Below, one piece after another: positions 1-6,447 of a stretch of 6,925 nucleotides of DNA (within the stretch, counting starts at the first letter, position 1; the number at the start of each line of letters is the position of its first letter). The translations under genes were made by a program, and so were the position numbers. The DNA lies in assembly GCA_024275815.1 (NCBI GenBank), contig JAJRYI010000440.1, forward strand, positions 1 through 6,925, written 5' to 3'. Source of the stretch: Actinomycetes bacterium (GTDB lineage Bacteria; Actinomycetota; Acidimicrobiia; Spongiisociales; UBA5794). Under the pieces are notes generated by a model that saw nothing but the letters and a program-made list of their open reading frames with translations, did not search any database and was not told the DNA's origin.

Positions 1-1
1 G

Positions 2-1150
2 AACACGGCTGCTGCTCGCTCGACGATCACCTACATCGACGGGGCCGCCGGCGTGCTCCTCCATCGCGGATACCGCATCGAAGCGCTCGCCGAGAACTGT
101 TCGTTCCTCGAAGTGGCCTACCTTCTCCTCTACGGTCACCTGCCGAACACCACAGAGCTCGACGCCTGGACGAACTCGATCTCGACCCACACGCTGTTGA
201 ACGAGGAGATGCGTTCCTTCTTCGACGCCTTCCCCCGCAGGGCCCACCCCATGGCCGTGCTGTCATCTGCTACGAACGCCATCTCGACGTTCTACGACGT
301 CTACCGCAGGCCGATGCGTGGCGACGAGATCGATGCCGGTGCACGCACGCTCATCGCAAAGCTCCCCACGGTCGCAGCCTGGGCGTTCAAGAAGTCGATC
401 GGCGAGCCTTACGTGTACCCGCAGAACGACCTCGAGTACGTGGAGAACTTCCTCCACATGATGTTCGCACGGCCCGTCGAGGACATAACGATCGACCCGG
501 CCGTGGTCAAGGCACTCAACGTCCTGCTCATCTTGCACGCAGACCATGAGATGAACTGCTCGACATCGACGGTGCGTGGCGTGGGTTCGAGCCGGGCCAA
601 CATGTTCACATCGGTCGCTGCAGGCATGGGTGCGCTGTGGGGTCCACTCCACGGTGGAGCCAACCAGGCCGTCATCGAGATGCTCCAGGCGATCCACGAC
701 GATCCAACCGCGACCGTCGAGTCGACGATCGCCAGAGCCAAGGACAAGAACGACGACTTCCGACTCATGGGCTTCGGCCACCGTGTCTACAGCAACTATG
801 ACCCGCGTGCCCGGGTACTCAAATCCTTCGCAGAGGACGTCCTCAACAGCATGGATCGGACCGATCCCCTGCTCGAGATCGCGCGGGAACTCGAAGCTGC
901 AGCGCTTGCCGACGACTACTTCGCCGAACGCCACCTGTTCCCGAACGTCGATTTCTACTCGGGGATCATCTACCGAGCGCTCGACTTCCCACTGCGGATG
1001 TTCACGGTGCTGTTCGCCATCGGGCGCCTCCCCGGCTGGATCGCACACTGGATGGAGATGAACCTCGACCCAGAGACGCGCATCATGCGCCCACGCCAGC
1101 TCTACGTCGGTGAGCCGGAGCGGTCGTTCGTCACTCTCGACGAACGCTGA
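2..1150 (+). CDS. gltA: Citrate synthase, 5'-truncated by window edge
   Basis: Condenses acetyl-CoA with oxaloacetate to citrate at the cytosolic entry of the TCA cycle. The frame is open from base 2, so the start lies outside the window. The 382 visible residues align from memory with E. coli GltA from about its residue 44, so roughly 45 N-terminal residues are missing; an internal GTG at 53 is not the start. Visible motifs (numbered from base 2) are: the catalytic His in GPLHGGAN (H217, E. coli His264); the family signature GFGHRVYSNYDPR at 257-269 (H260 = His305, R269); the catalytic Asp in NVDFYSG (D317 = Asp362); the HADHE segment at 179-183; and the C-terminal FAIGRLPGWIAHW and RPRQLY segments carrying substrate-binding arginines. 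Close similarity to E. coli GltA throughout suggests a type II, hexamer-forming enzyme, but allosteric behaviour cannot be judged. A 2-methylcitrate synthase is the alternative; overall similarity favours citrate synthase. It ends 3 nt before a convergent gene. Confidence 0.96.
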   Translation, partial: NTAAARSTITYIDGAAGVLLHRGYRIEALAENCSFLEVAYLLLYGHLPNTTELDAWTNSISTHTLLNEEMRSFFDAFPRRAHPMAVLSSATNAISTFYDVYRRPMRGDEIDAGARTLIAKLPTVAAWAFKKSIGEPYVYPQNDLEYVENFLHMMFARPVEDITIDPAVVKALNVLLILHADHEMNCSTSTVRGVGSSRANMFTSVAAGMGALWGPLHGGANQAVIEMLQAIHDDPTATVESTIARAKDKNDDFRLMGFGHRVYSNYDPRARVLKSFAEDVLNSMDRTDPLLEIARELEAAALADDYFAERHLFPNVDFYSGIIYRALDFPLRMFTVLFAIGRLPGWIAHWMEMNLDPETRIMRPRQLYVGEPERSFVTLDER

Positions 1151-1153
1151 TCG

Positions 1154-1600
1154 TCACGGAGCATCGACGGCCTCTTCATAGATCCCGGTGATCTCACCGG
1201 AGAGGCCGTCGACGGTCACCAGCGCCTGACGATCTGGTGCCGGACCGGCTGCGAACACGAGTACCTGCCAGACCGGTTTCGCGAGGAGACCGCGGTATCC
1301 CAGAGTCGCCGAGCCGTGCCCGAACGCGAAGGACGCCGCGTCGGCGGCCTTGTCGATCGCCTGCATGTCCGTGACCTCGAGTTTCCAGCCTCCGAGGAAC
1401 TGGTAGAGAGCGATGAGCGTGAGTGGCGCCACAGCGGTCAACCACATGCCGTCTACCCCGGATGCGACGACGAGTGCTCCCGAGACGCCTGCCATGACGA
1501 GGTACACGGCACCGGCAGTACGGCGTTTCGCCGTATCGAGTTGCCTGTACGGGGTGAGCGGGTCCTCACCGGGGTGAGCGGCCATTCCGGCGTCTGTCAT
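1154..1600 (-). CDS. Small two-TM membrane protein with PepSY-like C-terminus
   Basis: The 148-residue protein is not recognised as a named family. Residues 1-28 are hydrophilic and end in a TAKRR cluster. Two hydrophobic segments follow (about 29-48 and 52-70). A soluble tail of about 75 residues contains AIDKAADAASFAFG, then KPVWQVLVF (108-116) and ALVTVDGLSGEITGIYEE. The order helix, then W-x-V strand, then V-x-V-D-G-x-[ST]-G-E strand resembles a PepSY domain. By the positive-inside rule both ends would be cytoplasmic, whereas PepSY domains usually lie outside the membrane, so the assignment is tentative. The ATG at 1600 is 3 nt past the exporter's stop, with GGA 7 nt upstream, so translation is probably coupled to the exporter. 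A modulator or accessory subunit of that transporter is plausible but inferred from context only. Its stop at 1154 faces the end of gltA. Confidence 0.85.
   Translation of the reverse strand: MTDAGMAAHPGEDPLTPYRQLDTAKRRTAGAVYLVMAGVSGALVVASGVDGMWLTAVAPLTLIALYQFLGGWKLEVTDMQAIDKAADAASFAFGHGSATLGYRGLLAKPVWQVLVFAAGPAPDRQALVTVDGLSGEITGIYEEAVDAP
1164..1212. terminator. Compound stem-loop past gltA, candidate U-tract-less terminator
   Basis: A perfect 12-bp inverted repeat (TCGACGGCCTCT at 1164-1175, AGAGGCCGTCGA at 1201-1212) encloses a second perfect hairpin, CCGGTGA at 1185-1191 and TCACCGG at 1194-1200. The inner hairpin abuts the outer arm, leaving a 9-nt bulge at 1176-1184. It begins 14 nt after the gltA stop codon and lies entirely within the last codons of the convergent small membrane-protein gene. 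No T-run follows on either strand, so it is not a canonical intrinsic terminator. A role ending gltA transcription, or transcription in both directions, is inferred from position and symmetry. Confidence 0.5.
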
Positions 1601-1603
1601 CGG

Positions 1604-4309
1604 TCATTCCATGTCTTGGAGAGCGCCACGTACCGTTACCGTGTCGAGCGTCGAGTCGCCCCGCTTGCGGTGCCATCGGTCCCAGAGCACCAGCATGGAG
1701 GGCAGCACCATCACCGCGGCGATCAGTGCCAGGAGGATCGTGTAGGCGATCACGAACCCGAACTGCCGGAACGGGATCGTCGTCGACACCATGAGGATGC
1801 CGAAGCCTGCGATGGTCGTGATCGCCGATCCCGCTAATGCCCCTCCCGTGTGGATGAGGGTGTGGTCGATCGCTTCGTTCTCATCTTCCCATTCGAGACG
1901 CTCTTCGAGGTATCGATGCGTCACGTGGATCATGTACGGGATACCGATACCGATACCGATCGCTGAGATGGTGGCGGTCACCGGACCGAACGGAATACCG
2001 AAAGCAGCCATCAGCCCGAACACCCATATGACCACGATCGCGACCGGGAGGGTGGTGATGAGTCCGAGCATGGGACGGCGGGACTCGAACCAGAAGTTGA
2101 TGACGAGCAGGAGGAGGGCGGCGCCCATGGTCAGCAGGAGCGACGACACCTGCGAGTCACGCAACGTCTCGACGACGAGAGCCGAGATGATCGCGCTCGA
2201 GGTCGCAACAGCTTCGAGGCCTGCCGCACGAGCAGGTTCGAACGCCTGGTTCAACCCTTCCGCGAGCTTGGATGCTCCGTTGTCCCCTGCGGTCGTGTCG
2301 AAGTTGAACAGAGCAGCGTCGTAGACACCGTCCGTGGACGCGAGAACGGCAGCCATCTCGAGGGGGTACTTCTCGAAGGCTGCGTCGTAGAGAGGCGTGA
2401 GGTCGGCCGACCCGGGGAAGGCCCCGCCGAACCCGAACCCGAGTCCGATCGCCGTGGCGAAGAGCTCCTGGTCGAGCATCTCGGACTCCGGGTTGAGATA
2501 GCGCAGCATCACCGAGGTGAAGGAGTTGCCGGTCGCAAAGACTCCCTGGTCGGTTTCCACCGTCTGGACCGAAGGTACGTCCGCACTGTCGGTGTAGGAG
2601 GCAAGCATGCCGTTCCATGCCTGTCCCGTGGCAACGTCTCCTGTGACGAGCACGGACGTCGTCTCCGGGAAGTCGAAACGCTCGCTGAGCGTGAGCGCCG
2701 TGCCACGCAACGGAGACGTCGTCGGCACGAAGTCGAGGAAGGAGAACTGAGTCGACAACCCGGTCATCCCATAGGCGCCGAGTCCCGTGAGGAGGAGGGA
2801 GACGACCACTGTCGCGACGGCCATCTTCCTTGGCAAGATCGACGTCTTGCCGATGAGGTTCGGCAGAATCCTGGACTCTCCAGCCTCCATGCCCTCGGTC
2901 GTGAGACGACCGTTTCGTTCTGCGCGGCGATCGAGGACCTCCCGTACTGCAGGAACGAAGGTGAGCATCAGCAGGAACGACACGCTGATCCCGACCGCCG
3001 CGAGCTCACCGAACTCCGCGAGCGCAGGGATATCGTTCGTCACGTTCGTGAGGAACCCGACGGCTGCTGTGAGCGTTGCCAGCACGAGTGCGATGCCGAC
3101 GGTACGGATCGCGGTCGAGATCGATTCGTCGACCGTCCTCCCGGATACGAGTTCCTGGCGGTACCTGGTGTTCATGTGGATGGCGTAATCGACCCCGAGA
3201 CCGATGAGCAGGATCGGCAGGATCTGGACCATCTGTGACTGGCTCTCGAATCGGAGATACCCGTACCCGTTCATCCATTGGATGGCAAAACCGATGGTGA
3301 GCATGGTGATCAACGTGTCGGAGGTGGTTCGGCGCAGCTTCCCGCTCCCGACACCCCACAGGACGAACGCTGCGACGTAGAGCAACACCGCCGTCAAGAG
3401 AACCGGTCCCGGGTCTGCATCGGCCCACGCCTGTGGAAAGACGCTCGGGATGACCAACGCCAGGCTCGGAGCCAGGGCAACGCTCAACCCGGCGAGCATC
3501 AACACTATGCCGGCGATGTACATCGCTCGGTCCTTCACCGCCGACGGCTTCACGAGGAAGATGATGGCGAGAACGAGGAGAATGATCAGCCCCGCAGTGG
3601 CAAAGAGACGCATGATCTCTACTTGAAAGTCGTCTCCCTCGGCGAATATCAGTTCGAGGCTGAAGGCGTCGTTCGTGATGGTGTCCGGCGTCGGTGCGAG
3701 AGCGATGGCATCTGAGATGCTGCTGGCCGCCAGACTTGCTTCGTCGAAGTTGTCGCTCGACTCGTACGAAACAGCGCTCAAGCCGAGTTCGGCAGTCGCC
3801 GCTTCGCTGTCCGCATCGTCGGACACGAGGGCCGTCATGAAGGATCTGAACTCCGGCGGTAACATCGACAGGCCCGTCGTGTAGAGAGCCTTCACCTCGG
3901 CATCGGAAGTCGGAACCGGAGCACCACCCTCGATGGCGAACTGAACCGGTGCCATGTAGGTGAGGATGGCCGGGGACTGTGGACGGTCGATCAGGAGCTC
4001 TGCCGCATCGCTACCGCGGATCGACTCTTCGAGCGCGATCGCTGCCTGTAACCCGTCGAGAGTGATCACATCGCCTGTCGTACTCGAGGTAAGCACCTGA
4101 ATACGCGATACAGCACCGAACGTCCGGGCTATCTCCGATCCTGCCGTGAGCTCGGGAGCGTCGGGCGCGAACGATTCGTTCTGATCCTCGGAAGGAAGGT
4201 ACTTGCCTGCGAATACGCCGAGGATGACCGTGAGGGCGATCGTCACGGCGATGACGACCCATGGGGCCTTTCGCACTGCCGTCGCGAGGGCGTTGACGAG
4301 CGTTTTCAT
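1604..4309 (-). CDS. RND-superfamily (MMPL/HAE3-like) exporter
   Basis: The 901-residue inner-membrane protein has the two-fold RND layout, probably proton-driven; substrate unknown (relatives move lipids, hopanoids or drugs). First half: TM1 (about 16-35), a large extracytoplasmic domain (36-230), then a membrane block to about 456 with TM2 at 236-253 and TM4 motif GLGVDYAIH (D374-Y375). Second half: TM7 (496-516), a second extracytoplasmic domain (517-718), and a membrane block from 720 to 876 with TM10 motif GIGIPYMIH. The proton-relay Asp is present in TM4 but replaced by Pro791 in TM10. Hydrophobic segments at 262-290 and 301-320 look like an extra TM pair absent from the second half. 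A Gly/Phe-rich stretch lies at 622-633. The ATG at 4309 has GGAGGA (4315-4320) at 5-nt spacing, so the start is firm. No MFP or outer-membrane partner is adjacent. It lies 86 nt after thrS and 3 nt before the small membrane gene. Confidence 0.93.
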   Translation of the reverse strand: MKTLVNALATAVRKAPWVVIAVTIALTVILGVFAGKYLPSEDQNESFAPDAPELTAGSEIARTFGAVSRIQVLTSSTTGDVITLDGLQAAIALEESIRGSDAAELLIDRPQSPAILTYMAPVQFAIEGGAPVPTSDAEVKALYTTGLSMLPPEFRSFMTALVSDDADSEAATAELGLSAVSYESSDNFDEASLAASSISDAIALAPTPDTITNDAFSLELIFAEGDDFQVEIMRLFATAGLIILLVLAIIFLVKPSAVKDRAMYIAGIVLMLAGLSVALAPSLALVIPSVFPQAWADADPGPVLLTAVLLYVAAFVLWGVGSGKLRRTTSDTLITMLTIGFAIQWMNGYGYLRFESQSQMVQILPILLIGLGVDYAIHMNTRYRQELVSGRTVDESISTAIRTVGIALVLATLTAAVGFLTNVTNDIPALAEFGELAAVGISVSFLLMLTFVPAVREVLDRRAERNGRLTTEGMEAGESRILPNLIGKTSILPRKMAVATVVVSLLLTGLGAYGMTGLSTQFSFLDFVPTTSPLRGTALTLSERFDFPETTSVLVTGDVATGQAWNGMLASYTDSADVPSVQTVETDQGVFATGNSFTSVMLRYLNPESEMLDQELFATAIGLGFGFGGAFPGSADLTPLYDAAFEKYPLEMAAVLASTDGVYDAALFNFDTTAGDNGASKLAEGLNQAFEPARAAGLEAVATSSAIISALVVETLRDSQVSSLLLTMGAALLLLVINFWFESRRPMLGLITTLPVAIVVIWVFGLMAAFGIPFGPVTATISAIGIGIGIPYMIHVTHRYLEERLEWEDENEAIDHTLIHTGGALAGSAITTIAGFGILMVSTTIPFRQFGFVIAYTILLALIAAVMVLPSMLVLWDRWHRKRGDSTLDTVTVRGALQDME
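1940..1960. repeat. GATACC hexanucleotide repeat in exporter TM10
   Basis: Three perfect GATACC copies plus a partial fourth (GAT) read as alternating ATC GGT codons on the minus strand. They encode the Ile-Gly run at residues 784-790, immediately before Pro791-Tyr792, where the proton-relay Asp-Tyr pair is expected. Copy-number changes here would add or remove Ile-Gly pairs without shifting the frame. Confidence 0.85.
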
Positions 4310-4314
4310 GATCT

Positions 4315-4320
4315 TCCTCC
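4315..4320 (-). promoter_or_regulatory. Ribosome binding site of the exporter gene
   Basis: GGAGGA on the minus strand sits 5 nt before the ATG at 4309. It is the clearest Shine-Dalgarno sequence in the window and fixes the exporter start. Confidence 0.85.
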
Positions 4321-4362
4321 AGGTGCGTCAACGGCCGGAACAGGCCTTGCGTCGGGCAGACT

Positions 4363-4391
4363 ACCGGTGTGCTGATAGCACCGATGCCGGT
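4363..4391 (-). terminator. Imperfect hairpin in the thrS-exporter gap
   Basis: Five nt past the thrS stop, a 5-bp outer stem (ACCGG at 4363-4367, CCGGT at 4387-4391) encloses an inner stem GTGCT/AGCAC (4369-4373, 4377-4381) with a GAT/ATC loop. The internal loop is asymmetric, 1 nt against 5 nt. No U-run follows on the minus strand, so it may be a weak or partial terminator, an mRNA 3'-end structure, or nothing. The rest of 4310-4395 shows only the exporter's Shine-Dalgarno sequence; I could not assign a separate promoter there. Confidence 0.3.
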
Positions 4392-4395
4392 CGCA

Positions 4396-6342
4396 TCACC
4401 GCGGTGGTCGCGCCATCTCGGCGAGTGTCTCGACGGCGTCGCCCAACACGATTCCCCTCTGTTCGTTGTCCTCACCGCGTAGGCGCAGTCCGACAGTACC
4501 GGCCTCGACATCTTTGTCCCCGACGACGATCACCGCCGGGTGCTTCTGAGTGATCGCTCTCCGGATCTTCTCTCCCACCGTTTCGTCTGCGCCATCGACG
4601 TGGACGCGTACACCGCGCTCGGTGAGCTCAGCTCCGACGAATTCGGCGTAGTCCTGGTGCCGGTCTGCAACAGGTATGACGGTCGTCTGGACGGGAGCCA
4701 GCCACATGGGAAAGGCACCGGCGTAGTGCTCGACGAGGATCCCGACGAACCGTTCGATCGAACCGAGGAGTGCCCGATGGATCATGACGGGTCGTTGCCG
4801 GGTGTTGTCACTCGTGGCGTACTCGAGATCGAAGTTCTCCGGCTGGGCGAAATCCACCTGGATGGTGCTGAGCTGCCAGCGTCGGCCGATCGCGTCCTTG
4901 ATGTGGATGTCGATCTTGGGGCCGTAGAAGGCACCCTCGCCCGGTGCGAGCTGATACGGAAGATCTGCTGCCTCGAGTGAGGAGGCGAGGTACTCCTCTG
5001 CCTTCTTCCACAGGTCCACGTCTCCAACGTACTTGTCGGGACGCGTGGAGAGGTCGGCCTCGAACTCCTCGAAGCCGAAGTCGCGCAGCACCATCAGGAC
5101 GAAGTCGAGGAGGTTCTTGAGCTCATCCGCGAGATCCTCTTCGGTAGTGAAGATGTGGCTGTCGTCCTGAGTGAAACCACGGGCACGCATCAAGCCGTGC
5201 AACACCCCGCTTCGTTCATAGCGGTACACGGTCCCGAGCTCGAAGAGACGCAACGGAAGCTCACGGTACGAGCGGCTGCGTGACCGATAGATGAGGATGT
5301 GAAACGGGCAGTTCATCGGCTTGACGAAGTACTCCTGGCCGGGCTTGCCCTCTCCCCCATCGAGTTCCATGACGGGGTACATACCGTCGCGGTAGTAGTT
5401 CAAGTGCCCTGAGGTCTCCCAGAGGTCCGCCTTGGCGACGTGGGGTGTCACGACGTACTCGTACCCGTGGTTGCGGTGCGTGCGGCGCGAGTAGTCCTCG
5501 ATCTCTCTGCGCAGTATGCCGCCGTGAGGATGCCACACAGCGAGACCACTTCCGAGTTCCGGGGGGAACGAGAAGAGATCCAACTCGTTTCCGAGTTTCC
5601 TGTGATCGCGCAACGCAGCCTGCTCGAGCTGGAGCATGTAGGCATCGAGCGCCTTCTTCGACTCCCAGGCAGTGCCGTAGATCCGTTGGAGTTGCGGCTT
5701 GTTCTCATCGCCGCGCCAGTACGCGCCGGCAGAGCGCATCAAGTGGAACGCCTTGAGCCTGCCGGTCGAAGGAAGGTGCGGACCGCGACAGAGATCGAGG
5801 AACTCGGCGTTGCGATAGGTGCTCACGTACTCGCTGTCGACACCCTCGCCGCTGTCGACACCCTCGATGATCTCGCGTTTGAACGGGTGGTCGGCAAAGA
5901 CCGAGAGTGCGTCGGCGATGGGCAACTCTCCGCGCTCGAAGGGCTGATCGGCCTCGACGATCTCGGCCATCTTTTCTTCGATACGAGCGAGGTCCTCAGG
6001 TGTGAAGGGATGCTCGACCCCAAAGTCGTAGTAGAACCCGTCCTGGATCGCGGGACCGATGGCGTACGTCGACCCCGGGAACATCTCGAGGACGGCCTGC
6101 GCCATGATGTGCGCGGCTGAGTGGCGGATCACGTGTCGCCCCGCCTCGGTGTTCTCGGTGACGATCGACACGGCAGCGTCATGATCGATCGGGCGGTGCA
6201 GGTCGTACATCGCGCTGTCGACGGTGACGGCGACTGCAGCCTTGGCGAGCCGCGGTCCGATGTCGGACGCGATCTCGAACCCGGTTACCCCGTCGTGATA
6301 CTCCCTCTGTGATCCGTCCGGGAGTGTGATGCGTATCGACAC
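4396..6342 (-). CDS. thrS: Threonyl-tRNA synthetase
   Basis: Cytosolic class II enzyme that charges tRNA-Thr and clears mischarged Ser-tRNA-Thr. At 648 residues it is full length (E. coli 642). Domains: TGS at about 1-62; N2 editing domain at about 68-230 with HxxxH (H74, H78) and CRGPH (C185, H189); catalytic core at about 250-545; anticodon-binding domain at about 550-645. Zinc ligands are C345, H396 and H522, all offset +11 from E. coli C334, H385 and H511. The motif 2 Arg is R374 and the motif 3 Arg is R531. The frame is open 149 codons further upstream, across the promoter region and antisense to the kinase gene. The GTG at 6342 is chosen because the protein then begins VSIRITLPDGSQREY, matching the TGS start, with GAAGG (6351-6355) 8 nt upstream. 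An in-frame GTG at 6384 is less likely. A perfect 17-nt repeat (18-nt period) encodes GVDSGE-GVDSEY at 161-172. No T-box leader fits in the 105-bp upstream gap. Confidence 0.97.
   Translation of the reverse strand: MSIRITLPDGSQREYHDGVTGFEIASDIGPRLAKAAVAVTVDSAMYDLHRPIDHDAAVSIVTENTEAGRHVIRHSAAHIMAQAVLEMFPGSTYAIGPAIQDGFYYDFGVEHPFTPEDLARIEEKMAEIVEADQPFERGELPIADALSVFADHPFKREIIEGVDSGEGVDSEYVSTYRNAEFLDLCRGPHLPSTGRLKAFHLMRSAGAYWRGDENKPQLQRIYGTAWESKKALDAYMLQLEQAALRDHRKLGNELDLFSFPPELGSGLAVWHPHGGILRREIEDYSRRTHRNHGYEYVVTPHVAKADLWETSGHLNYYRDGMYPVMELDGGEGKPGQEYFVKPMNCPFHILIYRSRSRSYRELPLRLFELGTVYRYERSGVLHGLMRARGFTQDDSHIFTTEEDLADELKNLLDFVLMVLRDFGFEEFEADLSTRPDKYVGDVDLWKKAEEYLASSLEAADLPYQLAPGEGAFYGPKIDIHIKDAIGRRWQLSTIQVDFAQPENFDLEYATSDNTRQRPVMIHRALLGSIERFVGILVEHYAGAFPMWLAPVQTTVIPVADRHQDYAEFVGAELTERGVRVHVDGADETVGEKIRRAITQKHPAVIVVGDKDVEAGTVGLRLRGEDNEQRGIVLGDAVETLAEMARPPR
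5832..5866. repeat. Perfect 17-nt tandem repeat, 18-nt period, in thrS
   Basis: CGCTGTCGACACCCTCG occurs at 5832-5848 and again at 5850-5866, a period of 18 nt or six codons. It preserves the thrS frame and encodes the repeated GVDS-x-E units (residues 161-172) in the editing domain before CRGPH. Perfect nucleotide identity suggests a recent slip-strand duplication. Confidence 0.8.
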
Positions 6343-6447
6343 GGTTCCTGCCTTCTGTGCTTGCGGAGGGACAAGGGTACCCACAGCCCGTTCTCGTGTG
6401 TACAGCGAATCTGTCACAATGTACAACGACGTGTATGGGGGTCCGGC
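6343..6447. promoter_or_regulatory. Divergent promoter region between thrS and the kinase gene
   Basis: These 105 bp separate two divergently starting genes, so promoters for both must lie here or extend into the coding ends. I could not pick convincing -35/-10 pairs. Visible elements are a GGGTACCC palindrome (6375-6382), two TGTACARCGA repeats (6399-6408 and 6420-6429), a GGGGG run (6437-6441) that may be the kinase Shine-Dalgarno, and GAAGG for thrS (6351-6355, minus strand). Confidence 0.6.
6399..6429. repeat. Paired TGTACARCGA direct repeats, possible operator
   Basis: TGTACAGCGA (6399-6408) and TGTACAACGA (6420-6429) match at 9 of 10 positions. Each contains the self-palindromic TGTACA core, and the cores are exactly 21 bp apart, about two helical turns. 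This arrangement suits two dimers of a DNA-binding protein on one DNA face. No regulator is identified. Confidence 0.35.

Noticed and set aside
263..1048. 261-codon open frame on the minus strand inside gltA
   Set aside because: It is wholly antisense to a strongly conserved enzyme, its translation is low-complexity (rich in V, E, H, R) and it has no recognisable domain. It is expected from high-GC codon bias.
1316..1837. 173-codon + strand frame spanning the small membrane gene and the exporter end
   Set aside because: The composition is rich in R, H, E and D without hydrophobic cores. It crosses two well-supported genes on the other strand.
3006..3428. Alternative minus-strand frame inside the exporter
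   Set aside because: It is in a different frame from the clearly supported 901-residue transporter and has an Arg/Pro/His-rich translation.
4540..4980. 146-codon + strand frame antisense to the thrS C-terminus
   Set aside because: It is a shadow of the anticodon-binding and catalytic-core coding sequence, with no supporting ribosome binding site or domain.
5440..6120. 226-codon + strand open frame antisense to thrS
   Set aside because: It lies entirely within the conserved ThrRS coding region, resembles no family, and mirrors codon-position GC bias.
6375..6382. GGGTACCC palindrome as an operator
   Set aside because: It is a single 8-bp palindrome with no second copy or matching spacing, so it is too weak to call as a site.
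6343..6447. T-box riboswitch upstream of thrS
   Set aside because: The leader space is too short and I see no T-box consensus or specifier-like stem before the GTG.
6399..6447. Specific -35/-10 promoter boxes for the kinase or thrS (for example CACAAT at 6415 or TTGTGA on the minus strand)
   Set aside because: Each candidate lacks a partner box with acceptable match and spacing, so no promoter position could be supported.
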